Shown here: positions 1 to 8,068 of the stretch, one piece after another
Position numbering within the stretch: position 1 is the stretch's first letter
Layout of the letters: the number at the start of each line of letters is the position of its first letter
Assembly: GCF_000971115.1 (NCBI RefSeq)
Contig: NZ_BBLV01000001.1
Coordinates: 124,001-188,000 of the forward strand
DNA from: Demequina gelatinilytica
GTDB taxonomy: Bacteria > Actinomycetota > Actinomycetes > Actinomycetales > Demequinaceae
DNA length: 64,000 nucleotides
Direction of reading: 5' to 3'
Made by a program: the position numbers and the translations under genes
Notes under the pieces: generated by a model
The model's input: the letters and a program-made list of their open reading frames with translations, nothing else
Told to the model about the DNA's origin: nothing
Database searches by the model: none

Positions 1-1
1 C

Positions 2-1120
2 ATGGGCCTCCTCCATGACGCGGCGGTGGTGATCGACGCGGGTCGCATCGCGTGGGTCGGCCCGTCCGCCGCGGCCCCGGCCGCCGACGCCGCGACGGAT
101 GCCGGCGGCGCGGCGATGATCCCCGGCTTCGTCGACTCGCACACGCACGCGGTCTTCGGCGGGGACCGGACGGCCGAGTTCGATGCCCGCATGTCGGGCG
201 CTCCGTACACCGCGGGCGGGATCCGCTCGACGGTCGCGGCCACCCGCGCATCGTCCACCGAGGAACTCGCGGCGCGGACGCACCGACTGCTCACCGAGGC
301 CCTGCGCTCGGGCACCACCACCGCCGAGGTCAAGAGCGGCTACGGCCTCGACGTCGAGACCGAGAGGCGCCTGCTTGAGGTGGCCTCCCGCTTCACCGAC
401 GAGGTCACCTTCCTGGGAGCCCACGTGGTCGCACCTGAGATGGCGGACCGCCGCGCGGAGTACGTCGAGCTGGTCGCGGGCGCGATGCTGACCGAGGCCG
501 CCCCCCTTGCACGGTGGATCGACGTGTTCTGCGAGGAGGGCGCATTCGACGTCGACGAGACGCGGCGCATCCTGGACGCGGGACGGGACGCGGGCCTGGG
601 GCTGCGCCTCCACGCGAACCAGCTGACCATGTCCGGCGCGGCCGCGCTGGGCGTCGAGATGGGTGCCGCGAGCATCGACCACTGCACGTTCCTGTCCGAT
701 GCCGACGTGGACGCGCTCGCCGCCTCGGACACCGTCGCGACCTTCGTACCCGGGGCCGAGTTCTCGACGCGCCAGCCGTTCCCCCGCATCGAGCGCCTCC
801 GCGACGCGGGCGCGACCTGGGCGATCGCCTCGGACTGCAACCCGGGGTCCAGCTACACCACGAGCATGCCGTTCTGCATCGCCCTCGCGGTGCGCGAGAT
901 GGGGATGACGCCGGGCGAGGCCGTGCGCGCCGCGACGCTGGGCGGCGCGCAGGCGCTGCGGCGCCCCGACGTGGGCCGGATCGCGGTCGGCGCCCGAGCC
1001 GACCTGGTGATGCTGTCCGCGCCCGATCCCGTCCATCTGGCGTACCGGCCGGGGGTCGCGCTGGTCGACCGCGTGTGGCGCGGAGGCGTCGAGACCCGGG
1101 ACTGGGCGCCGCTCGCCTGA
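2..1120 (+). CDS. hutI: imidazolonepropionase, 5' end cut by window edge
   Basis: Imidazolonepropionase is the third enzyme of histidine degradation and hydrolyses 4-imidazolone-5-propionate to N-formimino-glutamate. The 372 visible codons carry the amidohydrolase metal motif [12 protein letters not shown] near residue 46, the KSGYGL segment, HANQLT, SIDHCT and the ASDCNPGSS motif. Family members are about 400 residues long, and the first strand before [10 protein letters not shown] is missing, so the true start lies left of base 1. The ATG at 2 is probably internal. No other hut gene is visible. The gene converges on the phosphatase gene, with a strong dyad between them. Confidence 0.93.
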   Translation: MGLLHDAAVVIDAGRIAWVGPSAAAPAADAATDAGGAAMIPGFVDSHTHAVFGGDRTAEFDARMSGAPYTAGGIRSTVAATRASSTEELAARTHRLLTEALRSGTTTAEVKSGYGLDVETERRLLEVASRFTDEVTFLGAHVVAPEMADRRAEYVELVAGAMLTEAAPLARWIDVFCEEGAFDVDETRRILDAGRDAGLGLRLHANQLTMSGAAALGVEMGAASIDHCTFLSDADVDALAASDTVATFVPGAEFSTRQPFPRIERLRDAGATWAIASDCNPGSSYTTSMPFCIALAVREMGMTPGEAVRAATLGGAQALRRPDVGRIAVGARADLVMLSAPDPVHLAYRPGVALVDRVWRGGVETRDWAPLA

Positions 1121-1124
1121 CGCG

Positions 1125-1200
1125 CGGACGCGAGCCACCAGACCGGCGGCGAGCCGGGGATCCCGGCCCGATCCGATGCGGATCCGGCGGCTCGCGTCCG
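1125..1200. terminator. branched dyad between convergent hutI and phosphatase genes
   Basis: A perfect 12-bp outer stem (CGGACGCGAGCC at 1125-1136 with its complement at 1189-1200) encloses two smaller hairpins. These are GCCGGG-GAT-CCCGGC at 1153-1167 and GATCCG-ATG-CGGATC at 1170-1184. The layout is a three-way junction in the 84-bp gap between two convergent stop codons. A bidirectional terminator is the simplest reading, although there is no U-tract on either side. Confidence 0.6.
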
Positions 1201-1204
1201 GAGC

Positions 1205-1918
1205 TCAGCCGAGCAGCCGCTCCCGGAGCGCCTGGACCTCGGCGGGGGTGCCCCCATGCGCGAGGAACCACGCCTCGGGGCCGCCGCAGGCCTCCCAGGC
1301 GTCGAGCACGGACTCGATCGCGTGGGCCGGCGCCGTGAGCATCTCGCGGGCGATGGCGGCCATCTCCTCGCCCTCCGGCATTTCCGGCCGGTGGTCGCCC
1401 CAGATGACCGCCATGCGCGCGATGACGCCCTGCATGTTGCCGGTGGTGGCGACGTAGTCCGCGACGATGCTCTCGCGGGCCACGCCCACGAGGCTCAGCG
1501 CGAGAGCGATCGACACGCCCGTACGGTCCTTGCCGGCCGAGCAGTGCACCAGCACCGGTCCGGGCTCGGTCGCGATCGCCGCGACCGCGCTCGCGACGGC
1601 ACGGCCGGGCGGGCCCACGATCATGCCTCGGTAGAGGTCCGCCAGCGTCATGCCCGCATACGAGGCGTCGAGCGCCGCGTCGGCCAGCACGGGCAACGCG
1701 CGCACCGTGGCCACCGCCGCGAACGGGTGGTCGCCGCGGGACTCGCGGGCGTCGCGCAGGTCGACCACCGTGACCGGAGGCCAGACGTCGATCCCTGCCG
1801 GCGCCCGGTCGCCGGTCATCGGGGCATCCGAGCGGTACAGCACGCCCGAGCGCAGACCGGGCGCCGCGGTGGCGACGTCGCGAGCGTTGGCGAGGGCGGA
1901 CAGGGTCTCGGCGGTCAT
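1205..1918 (-). CDS. protein-tyrosine/serine phosphatase (Y_phosphatase3 type)
   Basis: This is a 237-residue cytoplasmic phosphatase of the cysteine-dependent class. The P-loop HCSAGKDRTG fits the CX5R signature, with Cys as nucleophile, and the upstream DLRDARE segment supplies the usual D-L-R motif. The N-terminal pattern LRSGVLYRSDAP is typical of the PTP family that includes MptpB. The ATG at 1918 overlaps the phnE stop by 4 nt, so the gene is translationally coupled to the phnDCE transporter operon and is its last member. The substrate cannot be told. A phosphate-ester or phosphoprotein role tied to the transporter is inference. Confidence 0.85.
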   Translation of the reverse strand: MTAETLSALANARDVATAAPGLRSGVLYRSDAPMTGDRAPAGIDVWPPVTVVDLRDARESRGDHPFAAVATVRALPVLADAALDASYAGMTLADLYRGMIVGPPGRAVASAVAAIATEPGPVLVHCSAGKDRTGVSIALALSLVGVARESIVADYVATTGNMQGVIARMAVIWGDHRPEMPEGEEMAAIAREMLTAPAHAIESVLDAWEACGGPEAWFLAHGGTPAEVQALRERLLG

Positions 1919-2769
1919 ACGAACCTCTTTCGGACGGTGGAGGAGATCAGGTCGAGGCTCATGATCACCACGAGCACGACCAGCACGATGGTCATGACCG
2001 AGCCGTACTCGAACAGCCGCAGCTGCTGGTTGAGCTCCATCCCGATGCCGCCCGCCCCCACGAGGCCCAGCAGCGACGCCGCGCGGACGTTGCCGTCCAG
2101 CACCAGCAGGGTATAGCTGGCCATGGTCGGGATCTGCTGCGGGAGCAGCACCCACGCCACGCGCTGGGACTTCCGTGCGCCGGTGGCGGCCGCCGCGTCC
2201 CAGGCCCGCATGTCCGCGGTCTCGAAGATGTCCGCGAACAGGCGCGCCATGCCGACGGACGTTCCGAGCGTGATCGCGAGCGTTCCCGCGAACGCCCCCA
2301 GACCCACCGAGGCCACGAACATGAGCGCCCACATGAGCTCCGGGATCGCGCGGAACACGTTGATGAACGTGCGTGCCGAGCTGCGGATCCACGGCTGGGG
2401 GAAGATGTTGCGCGCCGCGAGCAGCGCGAGCGGGATCGACAGCAGCGTGCCGAGCACGGTGCCGGTGATCGCGATGCCGAGCGTCTCGATCATGAGCTCG
2501 ATCGCGACCGGCAGCTCCTCCCAGCTCGGGGGGAACATGCGCGACACGAAGTCCGCGACGTGCGGCAGGCCGTCGACGAGCGCGGGGCCGTCGAAGCCGG
2601 ACGACGTGGAGGACCACCCGAGCACCGCGACGGCCGCGAGCGCTCCGGCGACGGTGCCCCAGCCGGGTCGGCGCAGGCGTGCGAGACGGTCGATCTCCTC
2701 GCGGCGGCCGGGCTGGGTCCGCGGTTCGGCCGTCGCGGCCTCCCCCTTCTTCTCGAGCGTCGCGGTCAT
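1915..2769 (-). CDS. phnE: phosphonate-type ABC transporter permease
   Basis: Inner-membrane permease of 284 residues. After a charged cytoplasmic N-terminus (about 40 residues) come several hydrophobic segments. A periplasmic-side stretch precedes IELMIETLGIAITGTVLGTLLSIPLALLAARN, and the segment AAAATGARKSQRVAWVLLPQQIP corresponds to the EAA loop that docks the ATPase. FINVFRAIPELMWALMF is characteristic of PhnE. The gene overlaps phnC by 4 nt upstream and the phosphatase by 4 nt downstream, so the operon is tightly coupled. Phosphonate, phosphite or phosphate are all possible substrates, because PhnDCE systems in actinobacteria are not always phosphonate-specific. Confidence 0.9.
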   Translation of the reverse strand: MTATLEKKGEAATAEPRTQPGRREEIDRLARLRRPGWGTVAGALAAVAVLGWSSTSSGFDGPALVDGLPHVADFVSRMFPPSWEELPVAIELMIETLGIAITGTVLGTLLSIPLALLAARNIFPQPWIRSSARTFINVFRAIPELMWALMFVASVGLGAFAGTLAITLGTSVGMARLFADIFETADMRAWDAAAATGARKSQRVAWVLLPQQIPTMASYTLLVLDGNVRAASLLGLVGAGGIGMELNQQLRLFEYGSVMTIVLVVLVVIMSLDLISSTVRKRFV

Positions 2770-3551
2770 GCCGCCACCTCCTCACGGTCGGCGGCGTTCG
2801 CCGCCAGCTCCTCGTTCGCGTACAGGTCGGCGAGCACCGGATCCGTGACCTCGCCGACGGGGAGGTCGAAGACGATGCGGCCCTCACGCATGCCGACGAC
2901 GCGCTGGGCCACGCGGCGCGCCAGCGAGACGTCGTGCAGGTTGAGGACGGCGGTGAGGCCCTCCTCGCGCACCATGCGGACGATGTCGTCGATCACGCCG
3001 GCGGCGAGCACCGGGTCGAGGTTCGCGACCGGCTCGTCGGCGAGCAGCAGCTCGGGGCGCTGGGACAGCGCGCGAGCGAGCGCGACGCGCTGGCGTTGGC
3101 CTCCCGAGAGCGAGTCGGCGCGCTTGCGCACCTGCTCCCCCAGGCCCACGCGGGTGAGCAGCTCGACCGCGAGCGTGCGGTCGGCGCGGCTCATCCAGTG
3201 GAACAGGCTCGTGAATGCGTTGGCGGTCGCGAGGCGCCCGACCAGGACGTTCGACAGCACGCTCGCGCGTCCGACCAGGTGGAACTCCTGGAACACGAGC
3301 CCGATGCGGTGCTGCGCGAGGCGTCGCTCGCGACCGTGGAGCGCCGCGAGCTCGACGCCCTCGACCGCGACCGCTCCCGCGCTCGGTCGCTCCAGCCCGG
3401 CGAAGCACTTGAACAGCGTGGACTTCCCGGCCCCGGAGGGGCCGAGGACGGCGACGATCTCGCCACGCTCCACCCTGACGCTCACCTCCGTCAGCGCCTG
3501 GGTGCCGTCGGGGTAGCGGAACGTGACGTCCGCGGCCTCGAGGACGGTCAT
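2766..3551 (-). CDS. phnC: phosphonate-type ABC transporter ATP-binding protein
   Basis: ATPase subunit of 261 residues that powers PhnE. Walker A is GPSGAGKST at residues 37-45. The Q-loop region reads LVFQEFHLVGR, the signature motif is LSGGQRQRVALARAL, Walker B is LLLADEPVANLD, and the H-loop is NLHD. The start was set at the ATG at 3551 rather than further upstream: the protein then begins MTVLEAADVTFRYP as in the family, and the codon overlaps the phnD stop by exactly 4 nt. The second gene of the phnD-phnC-phnE-phosphatase operon. Confidence 0.93.
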   Translation of the reverse strand: MTVLEAADVTFRYPDGTQALTEVSVRVERGEIVAVLGPSGAGKSTLFKCFAGLERPSAGAVAVEGVELAALHGRERRLAQHRIGLVFQEFHLVGRASVLSNVLVGRLATANAFTSLFHWMSRADRTLAVELLTRVGLGEQVRKRADSLSGGQRQRVALARALSQRPELLLADEPVANLDPVLAAGVIDDIVRMVREEGLTAVLNLHDVSLARRVAQRVVGMREGRIVFDLPVGEVTDPVLADLYANEELAANAADREEVAA

Positions 3552-4423
3552 TCGACGTCCTCGAGGTTGACGCCGAGCTCCTTGGCCGCGTCCTCGAAGA
3601 TGGTCCAGTCCGCGTCGTCGGGGTCGATGACCTCGGTCGCACCGCCCATCACCTGGAGCACGTCGGCCTCCGTCGAGCCCACGAACACGTCCGCGACCTG
3701 CTGGTAGATCTCCTCCGACAGGCCCTCCCGGCCCACGACGACGGTCGAGATCGGGATGGGGTCGGACTCCGCGACCTTGGTGACGAGCGTCTCGTCGAGC
3801 GCGCCCGCCTCGACCATGTAATCCCACAGCTGCGAGGCCACGGCCGCGCAGTCGGCCGAGCCCTGCATCACGGCCAGCGCGGCGGTGTCGTGGCCGCCCG
3901 CGTACGTCTCCGTGAGGCCGTCGATGTCGACGCCCGCCTCCTTGAGGACCAGCTTGGGGATGAAGTTGCCGGAGGTCGAGCCCGGGTCGACGAAGGCGAT
4001 CGTGGTGTCCGCCGTGATGTCGGCGAGCTCCTCCACCCCGGACGCGGTCGAGCAGATGATGAGGGACGAGTAGGGCGCGCCGGTCGCGGCCGCGATGAGC
4101 TCGACGTCCGCGACCTTCTGTGCGAGCACGGCCGGGAAGGGGCTGAAGATCGCCATGTCGATGAGATCCGAGCGCATGGCCTCGACGATGCCGAGGTAGT
4201 CGCCCGTCTCGGTGAGCTCGACGGGGATGCCGGTGGCCTCCTCGATGATGCCGGCGAGCGGCTCGAGCATCTCGAGGTACTCGGCGTCGGCCTCGCCCGG
4301 AGGGACGCCGAGCTTGAGCACGTCGGGGGTCTCGTTGGCGCTGGCGCCCGAGCAGCCTGCGAGAAGGGCTGCGGCGAACGCGGCGCCGGCGGCGACGCCG
4401 GCGGCCTTGCGGGAGCGGATCAT
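3548..4423 (-). CDS. phnD: phosphonate-type periplasmic substrate-binding lipoprotein
   Basis: Binding protein of 291 residues with a lipoprotein signal: charged MIRSRK, a hydrophobic core, then lipobox LLAGC near residues 20-24. The mature part begins with a negatively charged linker followed by LKLGVPPGEADAEYLEMLEPLAGIIEEATG, typical of the PhnD/PtxB family. FVDPGSTSGNFIPK contains the Ser/Thr-rich anion-binding loop of the family. First gene of the operon, with AGGCAGGA as the ribosome binding site. One of two near-identical palindromes (4456-4467) lies 33 nt upstream of the start codon and is the likely repressor site. Confidence 0.92.
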   Translation of the reverse strand: MIRSRKAAGVAAGAAFAAALLAGCSGASANETPDVLKLGVPPGEADAEYLEMLEPLAGIIEEATGIPVELTETGDYLGIVEAMRSDLIDMAIFSPFPAVLAQKVADVELIAAATGAPYSSLIICSTASGVEELADITADTTIAFVDPGSTSGNFIPKLVLKEAGVDIDGLTETYAGGHDTAALAVMQGSADCAAVASQLWDYMVEAGALDETLVTKVAESDPIPISTVVVGREGLSEEIYQQVADVFVGSTEADVLQVMGGATEVIDPDDADWTIFEDAAKELGVNLEDVE

Positions 4424-4455
4424 GGTCCTGCCTTCGGTGAGAAGTTCATGGCCGG

Positions 4456-4467
4456 TCGTCTAGATGA
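4456..4467. promoter_or_regulatory. candidate PhnF-type operator, phnD side
   Basis: TCGTCTAGATGA differs from the perfect palindrome at 4545-4556 by one base and shares its centre TCTAGA. It lies between a possible phnD -10 box (TAGGTT, minus strand, 4487-4482) and the phnD start, so bound repressor would block early elongation. HutC/PhnF-branch GntR proteins commonly bind sites with a GTnTAnAC-like core, which this resembles. Confidence 0.7.
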
Positions 4468-4544
4468 CTCCGACGACCACGAACCTAGGGACCCCGCCCG
4501 AACGCGCGGTGACACGACGGTGAACTCGAGGTGACGATCGACAC

Positions 4545-4556
4545 TCATCTAGATGA
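4545..4556. promoter_or_regulatory. candidate PhnF-type operator, repressor gene side
   Basis: TCATCTAGATGA is a perfect 12-bp palindrome. Its centre is 89 bp from that of the phnD-side copy. It sits 30 bp upstream of the GntR gene start, where the -35 region of the gene's own promoter would be, which fits autorepression. Confidence 0.72.
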
Positions 4557-4573
4557 ATTCTCGAAAGACCGCT

Positions 4574-4579
4574 TAACCT
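4574..4579 (+). promoter_or_regulatory. -10 box of the GntR gene, probable leaderless start
   Basis: TAACCT ends 6 nt before the ATG at 4586. The only purine-rich stretch, GGGGAG, abuts the start codon and is too close to act as a ribosome binding site. Transcription would begin at or next to the A of the start codon. Confidence 0.5.
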
Positions 4580-4585
4580 GGGGAG

Positions 4586-5305
4586 ATGCCGATCGACCGC
4601 GCCCTCGCCACACCGCTCCACATCCAGGTGGAGGAGCAGCTGCTCGACGACATCGACGCGGGCCTGTGGGGTCCCGGCGACCGTCTGCCCGCGGAATCGG
4701 AGCTCGCCGCGCGATTCGGCGTCAACCGTCTCACCGTGCGCGAGGCGATCTCCTCGCTGCGCCGCGTCGGCCGCGTGGTCGCGCGGCAGGGCGCCGGCAC
4801 CTTCGTGAGCGCGCCGCCGTTGAAGATCGACGTCGACGGCGCCGGCAGGCCCGCGCCGGGGTCCGCACCGATCACCGACTTCACGGAGGAGGTGCTCGAC
4901 GTGCGCCGAGGCACGTTCATGCGCGACGCGCGCGCCGAGCTGCGCACCGACCGCGGGCTGATGGTCGAGACGCTCGCGCGTGTCGCGGGGGCCCCGGTGA
5001 TGCTGTCCTCCTACGCGATCGCGACCCCGATGAGCGCCGACCGCGCCGCCGCCCACCTCGACGGCGCCTGGTCCGCGCACGCCATCGCGGCCGTCGTCGG
5101 GGTCGCGCTCCACCCCGGCTGGCGCGCCTTCGACGCGGTGCCAGCGCCGCGCCGCGAGGCCGCCCTCCTCGACATCGAGGTCGGCGCCCCTCTGCTGCGC
5201 CGCAGCGGCGTCAACCTCGACGCGGCGGAGGTGCCGCGCACGTTCCACACGCGCGCCTACCGCTCGGACCGCCTGCGCATCGTCCTGCGCGACGGCCACG
5301 CCTGA
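4586..5305 (+). CDS. GntR-family (HutC/PhnF-type) transcriptional regulator
   Basis: Regulator of 239 residues. The N-terminal winged helix-turn-helix (about residues 8-75) has the GntR signature: PLHIQVEEQLLDDI, GPGDRLPAESELAARFGVNRLTVREAIS and RQGAGTFV. The rest is a UTRA-type effector domain (about 95-235). Divergent from phnDCE, with twin palindromes in the gap, so it very probably represses both itself and the transporter. Mycobacterial PhnF controls phnDCE in the same layout. The effector could be phosphate, a phosphonate or another phospho-ligand. Apparently leaderless. Confidence 0.88.
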   Translation: MPIDRALATPLHIQVEEQLLDDIDAGLWGPGDRLPAESELAARFGVNRLTVREAISSLRRVGRVVARQGAGTFVSAPPLKIDVDGAGRPAPGSAPITDFTEEVLDVRRGTFMRDARAELRTDRGLMVETLARVAGAPVMLSSYAIATPMSADRAAAHLDGAWSAHAIAAVVGVALHPGWRAFDAVPAPRREAALLDIEVGAPLLRRSGVNLDAAEVPRTFHTRAYRSDRLRIVLRDGHA

Positions 5306-5360
5306 CGCACATCCGCACCGCATGATCGGGCCATACTGATCCCGACACCAGGGAGGATCC

Positions 5361-6041
5361 GTGGCCCCGACCACCGTGCTCGTCGTCGACGACGACCCGG
5401 ACATGGCCGACCTCCTCGCGACCGTGCTCGGCATGGCCGACTACGCGGTGACCACGGCCGGATCCGTCACCGAGGCCCGCGAGGCCGTCCGCCGCGAGCC
5501 GCCTGCGCTCGTCCTGGTCGACCTGGGGCTGCCGGACGGCAGCGGGCACGAGCTGGTCGCCCACCTGGCCGCGCGCCATCCGGAGGTGGGGATCATCATC
5601 GTCACCGCGGAGGGGCGTGAGGACGAGCACGTGCGCGGCCTGCGTGCGGGCGCGGACGATGTGGTCGGCAAGCCGTTCCGGATGTCCACCCTGCTCGCAC
5701 GCGTCGAGGCCGTGCTGCGCCGCCGCGGCCCTCTTGCCTCGGCGGCGCGGACCATCGCGATCGCCGACCTCGAGATCGACGTCGACGGGGTGCGCGCGAC
5801 GCGCGCGGGCACCCCGCTCGACCTCACCCCGACCGAGTTCCGCCTGCTCGAGCACCTGGCGCTCCACGCGGGCCGCGTGCTGTCGAAGGCGCAGCTGCTC
5901 GACGAGATCTGGGGCTACGACTTCGGCGGCGACGGCCAGGTGGTCGAGCGGTTCGTCTCCACGCTCCGGCGCAAGCTCGGCGAGCCCGACCTCATCCGGA
6001 CCGTGCGCGGCTTCGGCTACATGCTCAAGGACCCCGCGTGA
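5361..6041 (+). CDS. OmpR-family response regulator
   Basis: Two-domain regulator of 226 residues. The receiver domain (residues 1-115) has the acidic pocket DDD at 10-12, the phosphoacceptor Asp54 in VDLGLPDG, and Lys104 in GKPF. The C-terminal winged helix (about 128-224) has the OmpR/PhoB pattern LTPTEFRLLEHLALHAGRVLSK and VERFVSTLRRKLG. The GTG start at 5361 follows GGGAGGA at 5351-5357. Its stop overlaps the sensor kinase start by 4 nt. OmpR-type regulators bind direct repeats spaced by about one helical turn, and four such repeats lie just after the kinase gene. Confidence 0.94.
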   Translation: MAPTTVLVVDDDPDMADLLATVLGMADYAVTTAGSVTEAREAVRREPPALVLVDLGLPDGSGHELVAHLAARHPEVGIIIVTAEGREDEHVRGLRAGADDVVGKPFRMSTLLARVEAVLRRRGPLASAARTIAIADLEIDVDGVRATRAGTPLDLTPTEFRLLEHLALHAGRVLSKAQLLDEIWGYDFGGDGQVVERFVSTLRRKLGEPDLIRTVRGFGYMLKDPA

Positions 6042-7423
6042 CCCGCCGCCGGTCGCTCGAGTCCACCCTGGTGGGTCGCGTGGTAGCGGTCCTCGCGATC
6101 GGCCTCGTCGCGGTCGCCGGCCTGGTGGTCGGCGCGCTCTCGCTGCACCTCCGGGCAGCGGCCGAGGAGACGCTCGCCGCCGCGGTCGCAACGGTCGAGC
6201 GTGCCGACGCCGCAGGCACGACGCTGAGCGAGGCGCGCGTGTCGCGGGTGCTGCCCACCGGCGGCGCGGTCGCGTTCGTGACCGCGGACGGCTCGGTGAG
6301 GGCGATCGCACCGGAGGCGCTCGACGTGCGTGCGCTCCCGGTGGAGGCGGAGCCCGGCGAGGGCCTGCGCTTCACGCTCGGCGATCGGGTCTACGTCGCG
6401 GAGACGATCGCGACTGAGGGGTTGACGCTGCGCACCGAGGACGGACCCGAGGAGCCCGTCGCCCGCGTGCTGGTCGCGCTCGACGTGACCTCGGACCGCG
6501 CCACCGTGCGCCGCGTCTCGTTCATCGCGGTCGCCGTCGCGCTGCTGGGCGCGGCCGCCCTGGCCGTCGTGGGACGTGCGGTCGTGCGCCGCTCGCTCGC
6601 CCCTGTCGAGGAGGTCGCCGCCGCCGCCGCACGCATCGCGCGCACCGGCGAGGCCGAGCCGATGCCCGACGGCGGACCGTACGACGAGACCATGGCCCTG
6701 GCGGCCTCGGTCGACGATGCGCTGCGCCGTCGCACCGAGGCGGAGCGCGCGGTGCGCGACTTCGTCGCCGATGCCTCCCACGAGCTCCGGACGCCGGTCG
6801 CGAAGATCCAGGGGTGGGCCGAGGTGGCGCTGAGCGCCGCTCCCGACAACCCTCGCGGGCGGCATGCGACCGAGCGTGTGATCGGCGCGGCGGAGGAGCT
6901 CGCCGCGATCGTCGACGAGCTCGGGCTCCTCGCGCGGCTCGATGCCGCTCCCCGAACGTCGCGCGAGCGCATCGATGTGGGCGCTCTTGCGCGCGAGGTG
7001 GTCGCGGATGCCGGCGTGGTCGCACCGGCCGCGGCGCTCACCTGCCACGTGGGCGACGGCGTGCCCGCGGTGGTCGGCGACCGCGCCGCGCTCACCCGTG
7101 CGGTGCGCAACCTCGTGGGCAACGCGCTCCAGCACGGCGGCGAGCGCATCGACGTGCGCGTCGAGGCCGTCGACGGCGGAGCGGCGGTCACGGTCGCCGA
7201 CGACGGCCCAGGCATCCCGCGCGAGCTGCGGACGCGAGTCTTCGACCGCTTCTTCTCGACCGCACCGGGGAACCCGCGCCACTCGGGGCTGGGGCTCGCG
7301 ATCGTGGGCGCCGCGGCGCGCACCCATGGCGGACGTGCCGAGGTGCTCGACTCCGATCGCGGCGCCACCGTGCTGCTGTGGCTGCCCGCCGCGATCGGCG
7401 CGCCGACGCCTCCCGCGTCCTGA
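6038..7423 (+). CDS. sensor histidine kinase
   Basis: Membrane kinase of 461 residues and partner of the response regulator. Two transmembrane segments (about 13-37 and 162-184) bracket an extracytoplasmic sensor region of about 120 residues. A HAMP linker follows, then the phosphoacceptor His248 in DASHELRTPVAKIQGW. The ATPase domain has RNLVGNALQHGG (N box), DDGPGIP (G1) and SGLGLAIVGAA (G2). GTG start overlapping the regulator stop. The sensed signal is unknown; the lipid-handling genes downstream suggest envelope state. Confidence 0.93.
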   Translation: MTRRRSLESTLVGRVVAVLAIGLVAVAGLVVGALSLHLRAAAEETLAAAVATVERADAAGTTLSEARVSRVLPTGGAVAFVTADGSVRAIAPEALDVRALPVEAEPGEGLRFTLGDRVYVAETIATEGLTLRTEDGPEEPVARVLVALDVTSDRATVRRVSFIAVAVALLGAAALAVVGRAVVRRSLAPVEEVAAAAARIARTGEAEPMPDGGPYDETMALAASVDDALRRRTEAERAVRDFVADASHELRTPVAKIQGWAEVALSAAPDNPRGRHATERVIGAAEELAAIVDELGLLARLDAAPRTSRERIDVGALAREVVADAGVVAPAAALTCHVGDGVPAVVGDRAALTRAVRNLVGNALQHGGERIDVRVEAVDGGAAVTVADDGPGIPRELRTRVFDRFFSTAPGNPRHSGLGLAIVGAAARTHGGRAEVLDSDRGATVLLWLPAAIGAPTPPAS

Positions 7424-7425
7424 TC

Positions 7426-7469
7426 GTCAGCGAACCGTCAGGGAGGCGTCAGCGTCGCATCAGGGCGCC
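7426..7469 (+). promoter_or_regulatory. four 11-bp direct repeats, probable response-regulator binding array
   Basis: The units GTCAGCGAACC, GTCAGGGAGGC, GTCAGCGTCGC and ATCAGGGCGCC follow each other without a gap at 7426, 7437, 7448 and 7459. Exact 11-bp phasing of a (G/A)TCAG core is the classic arrangement for OmpR/PhoB-family dimers. The array begins 3 nt after the kinase stop and ends 8 nt before the first downstream ATG. Confidence 0.7.
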
Positions 7470-7477
7470 CCGGTGGG

Positions 7478-8068
7478 ATGGTCGCCATGCCCACCCGACT
7501 CCTCACCGCCGTCACGGCCTGCGCCGTCGTGCTGCTGCTCGCCGTCGGCGCGGAGGTCATGGTGCGCGCCGAGCTCGACGGACGCCTCGACCAGGCGGCC
7601 GCCGGGGACCTGGACCTCCGCTTCACCGGCCCGTCCGCGCTCCTCGCGCTCGTCACCCGCCATGCCTCGGTGACGGCCACCGTGCCTCCCGCGCAGGTCG
7701 AGGACCTGCTCGCGACGCGCCTCGCCGCGGAGACCGGGCTCGCGGTCACCGGGGTCCGGATGGGCGCGGGCGCCCTCGGGCTCGACGTCGGGCTCGGCGC
7801 ACGCGACCTGCCGGCCACGGTGTGGATCGGCCTCGACGCCACCGACGGGAACCTCGTCGCGACCGTGCTCTCGATCGAGGCGGCGGGGCTGCAGATCCCA
7901 CCCGACATCGTGCTCGACGACCGCACGAGCCTCACGCTCGAGGACCCGCTCGCGGCGCGCTGCCCCGGCACCGCTCTCGCCGCGGTCGCGATCGCGCCCG
8001 ACGGCCTCCGGCTCACCTTCGACGCCACCCCCGACACCCTCGACTGCCGCCCGCTGGAGGACTCATGA
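7478..8068 (+). CDS. LmeA-like (DUF2993) envelope lipid-binding protein
   Basis: A 196-residue protein with an N-terminal signal/anchor helix (LLTAVTACAVVLLLAVGAEV). The body resembles DUF2993/LmeA proteins, which carry lipid across or along the envelope in mycobacteria: an RAELDGRL-type start, alternating amphipathic strands, and a late ALAAVAIAPDGLRLTFDAT segment. An alternative ATG lies at 7487. The stop overlaps the MMPL gene start by 4 nt, so the two products are made together. Family assignment is from pattern, not from a search. Confidence 0.7.
   Translation: MVAMPTRLLTAVTACAVVLLLAVGAEVMVRAELDGRLDQAAAGDLDLRFTGPSALLALVTRHASVTATVPPAQVEDLLATRLAAETGLAVTGVRMGAGALGLDVGLGARDLPATVWIGLDATDGNLVATVLSIEAAGLQIPPDIVLDDRTSLTLEDPLAARCPGTALAAVAIAPDGLRLTFDATPDTLDCRPLEDS

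Noticed and set aside
1915-4423. Full phosphonate degradation (C-P lyase) operon
   Set aside because: Only transport genes phnCDE are present; no phnGHIJKLM, phnW or phnX. The transporter could carry phosphate or phosphite.
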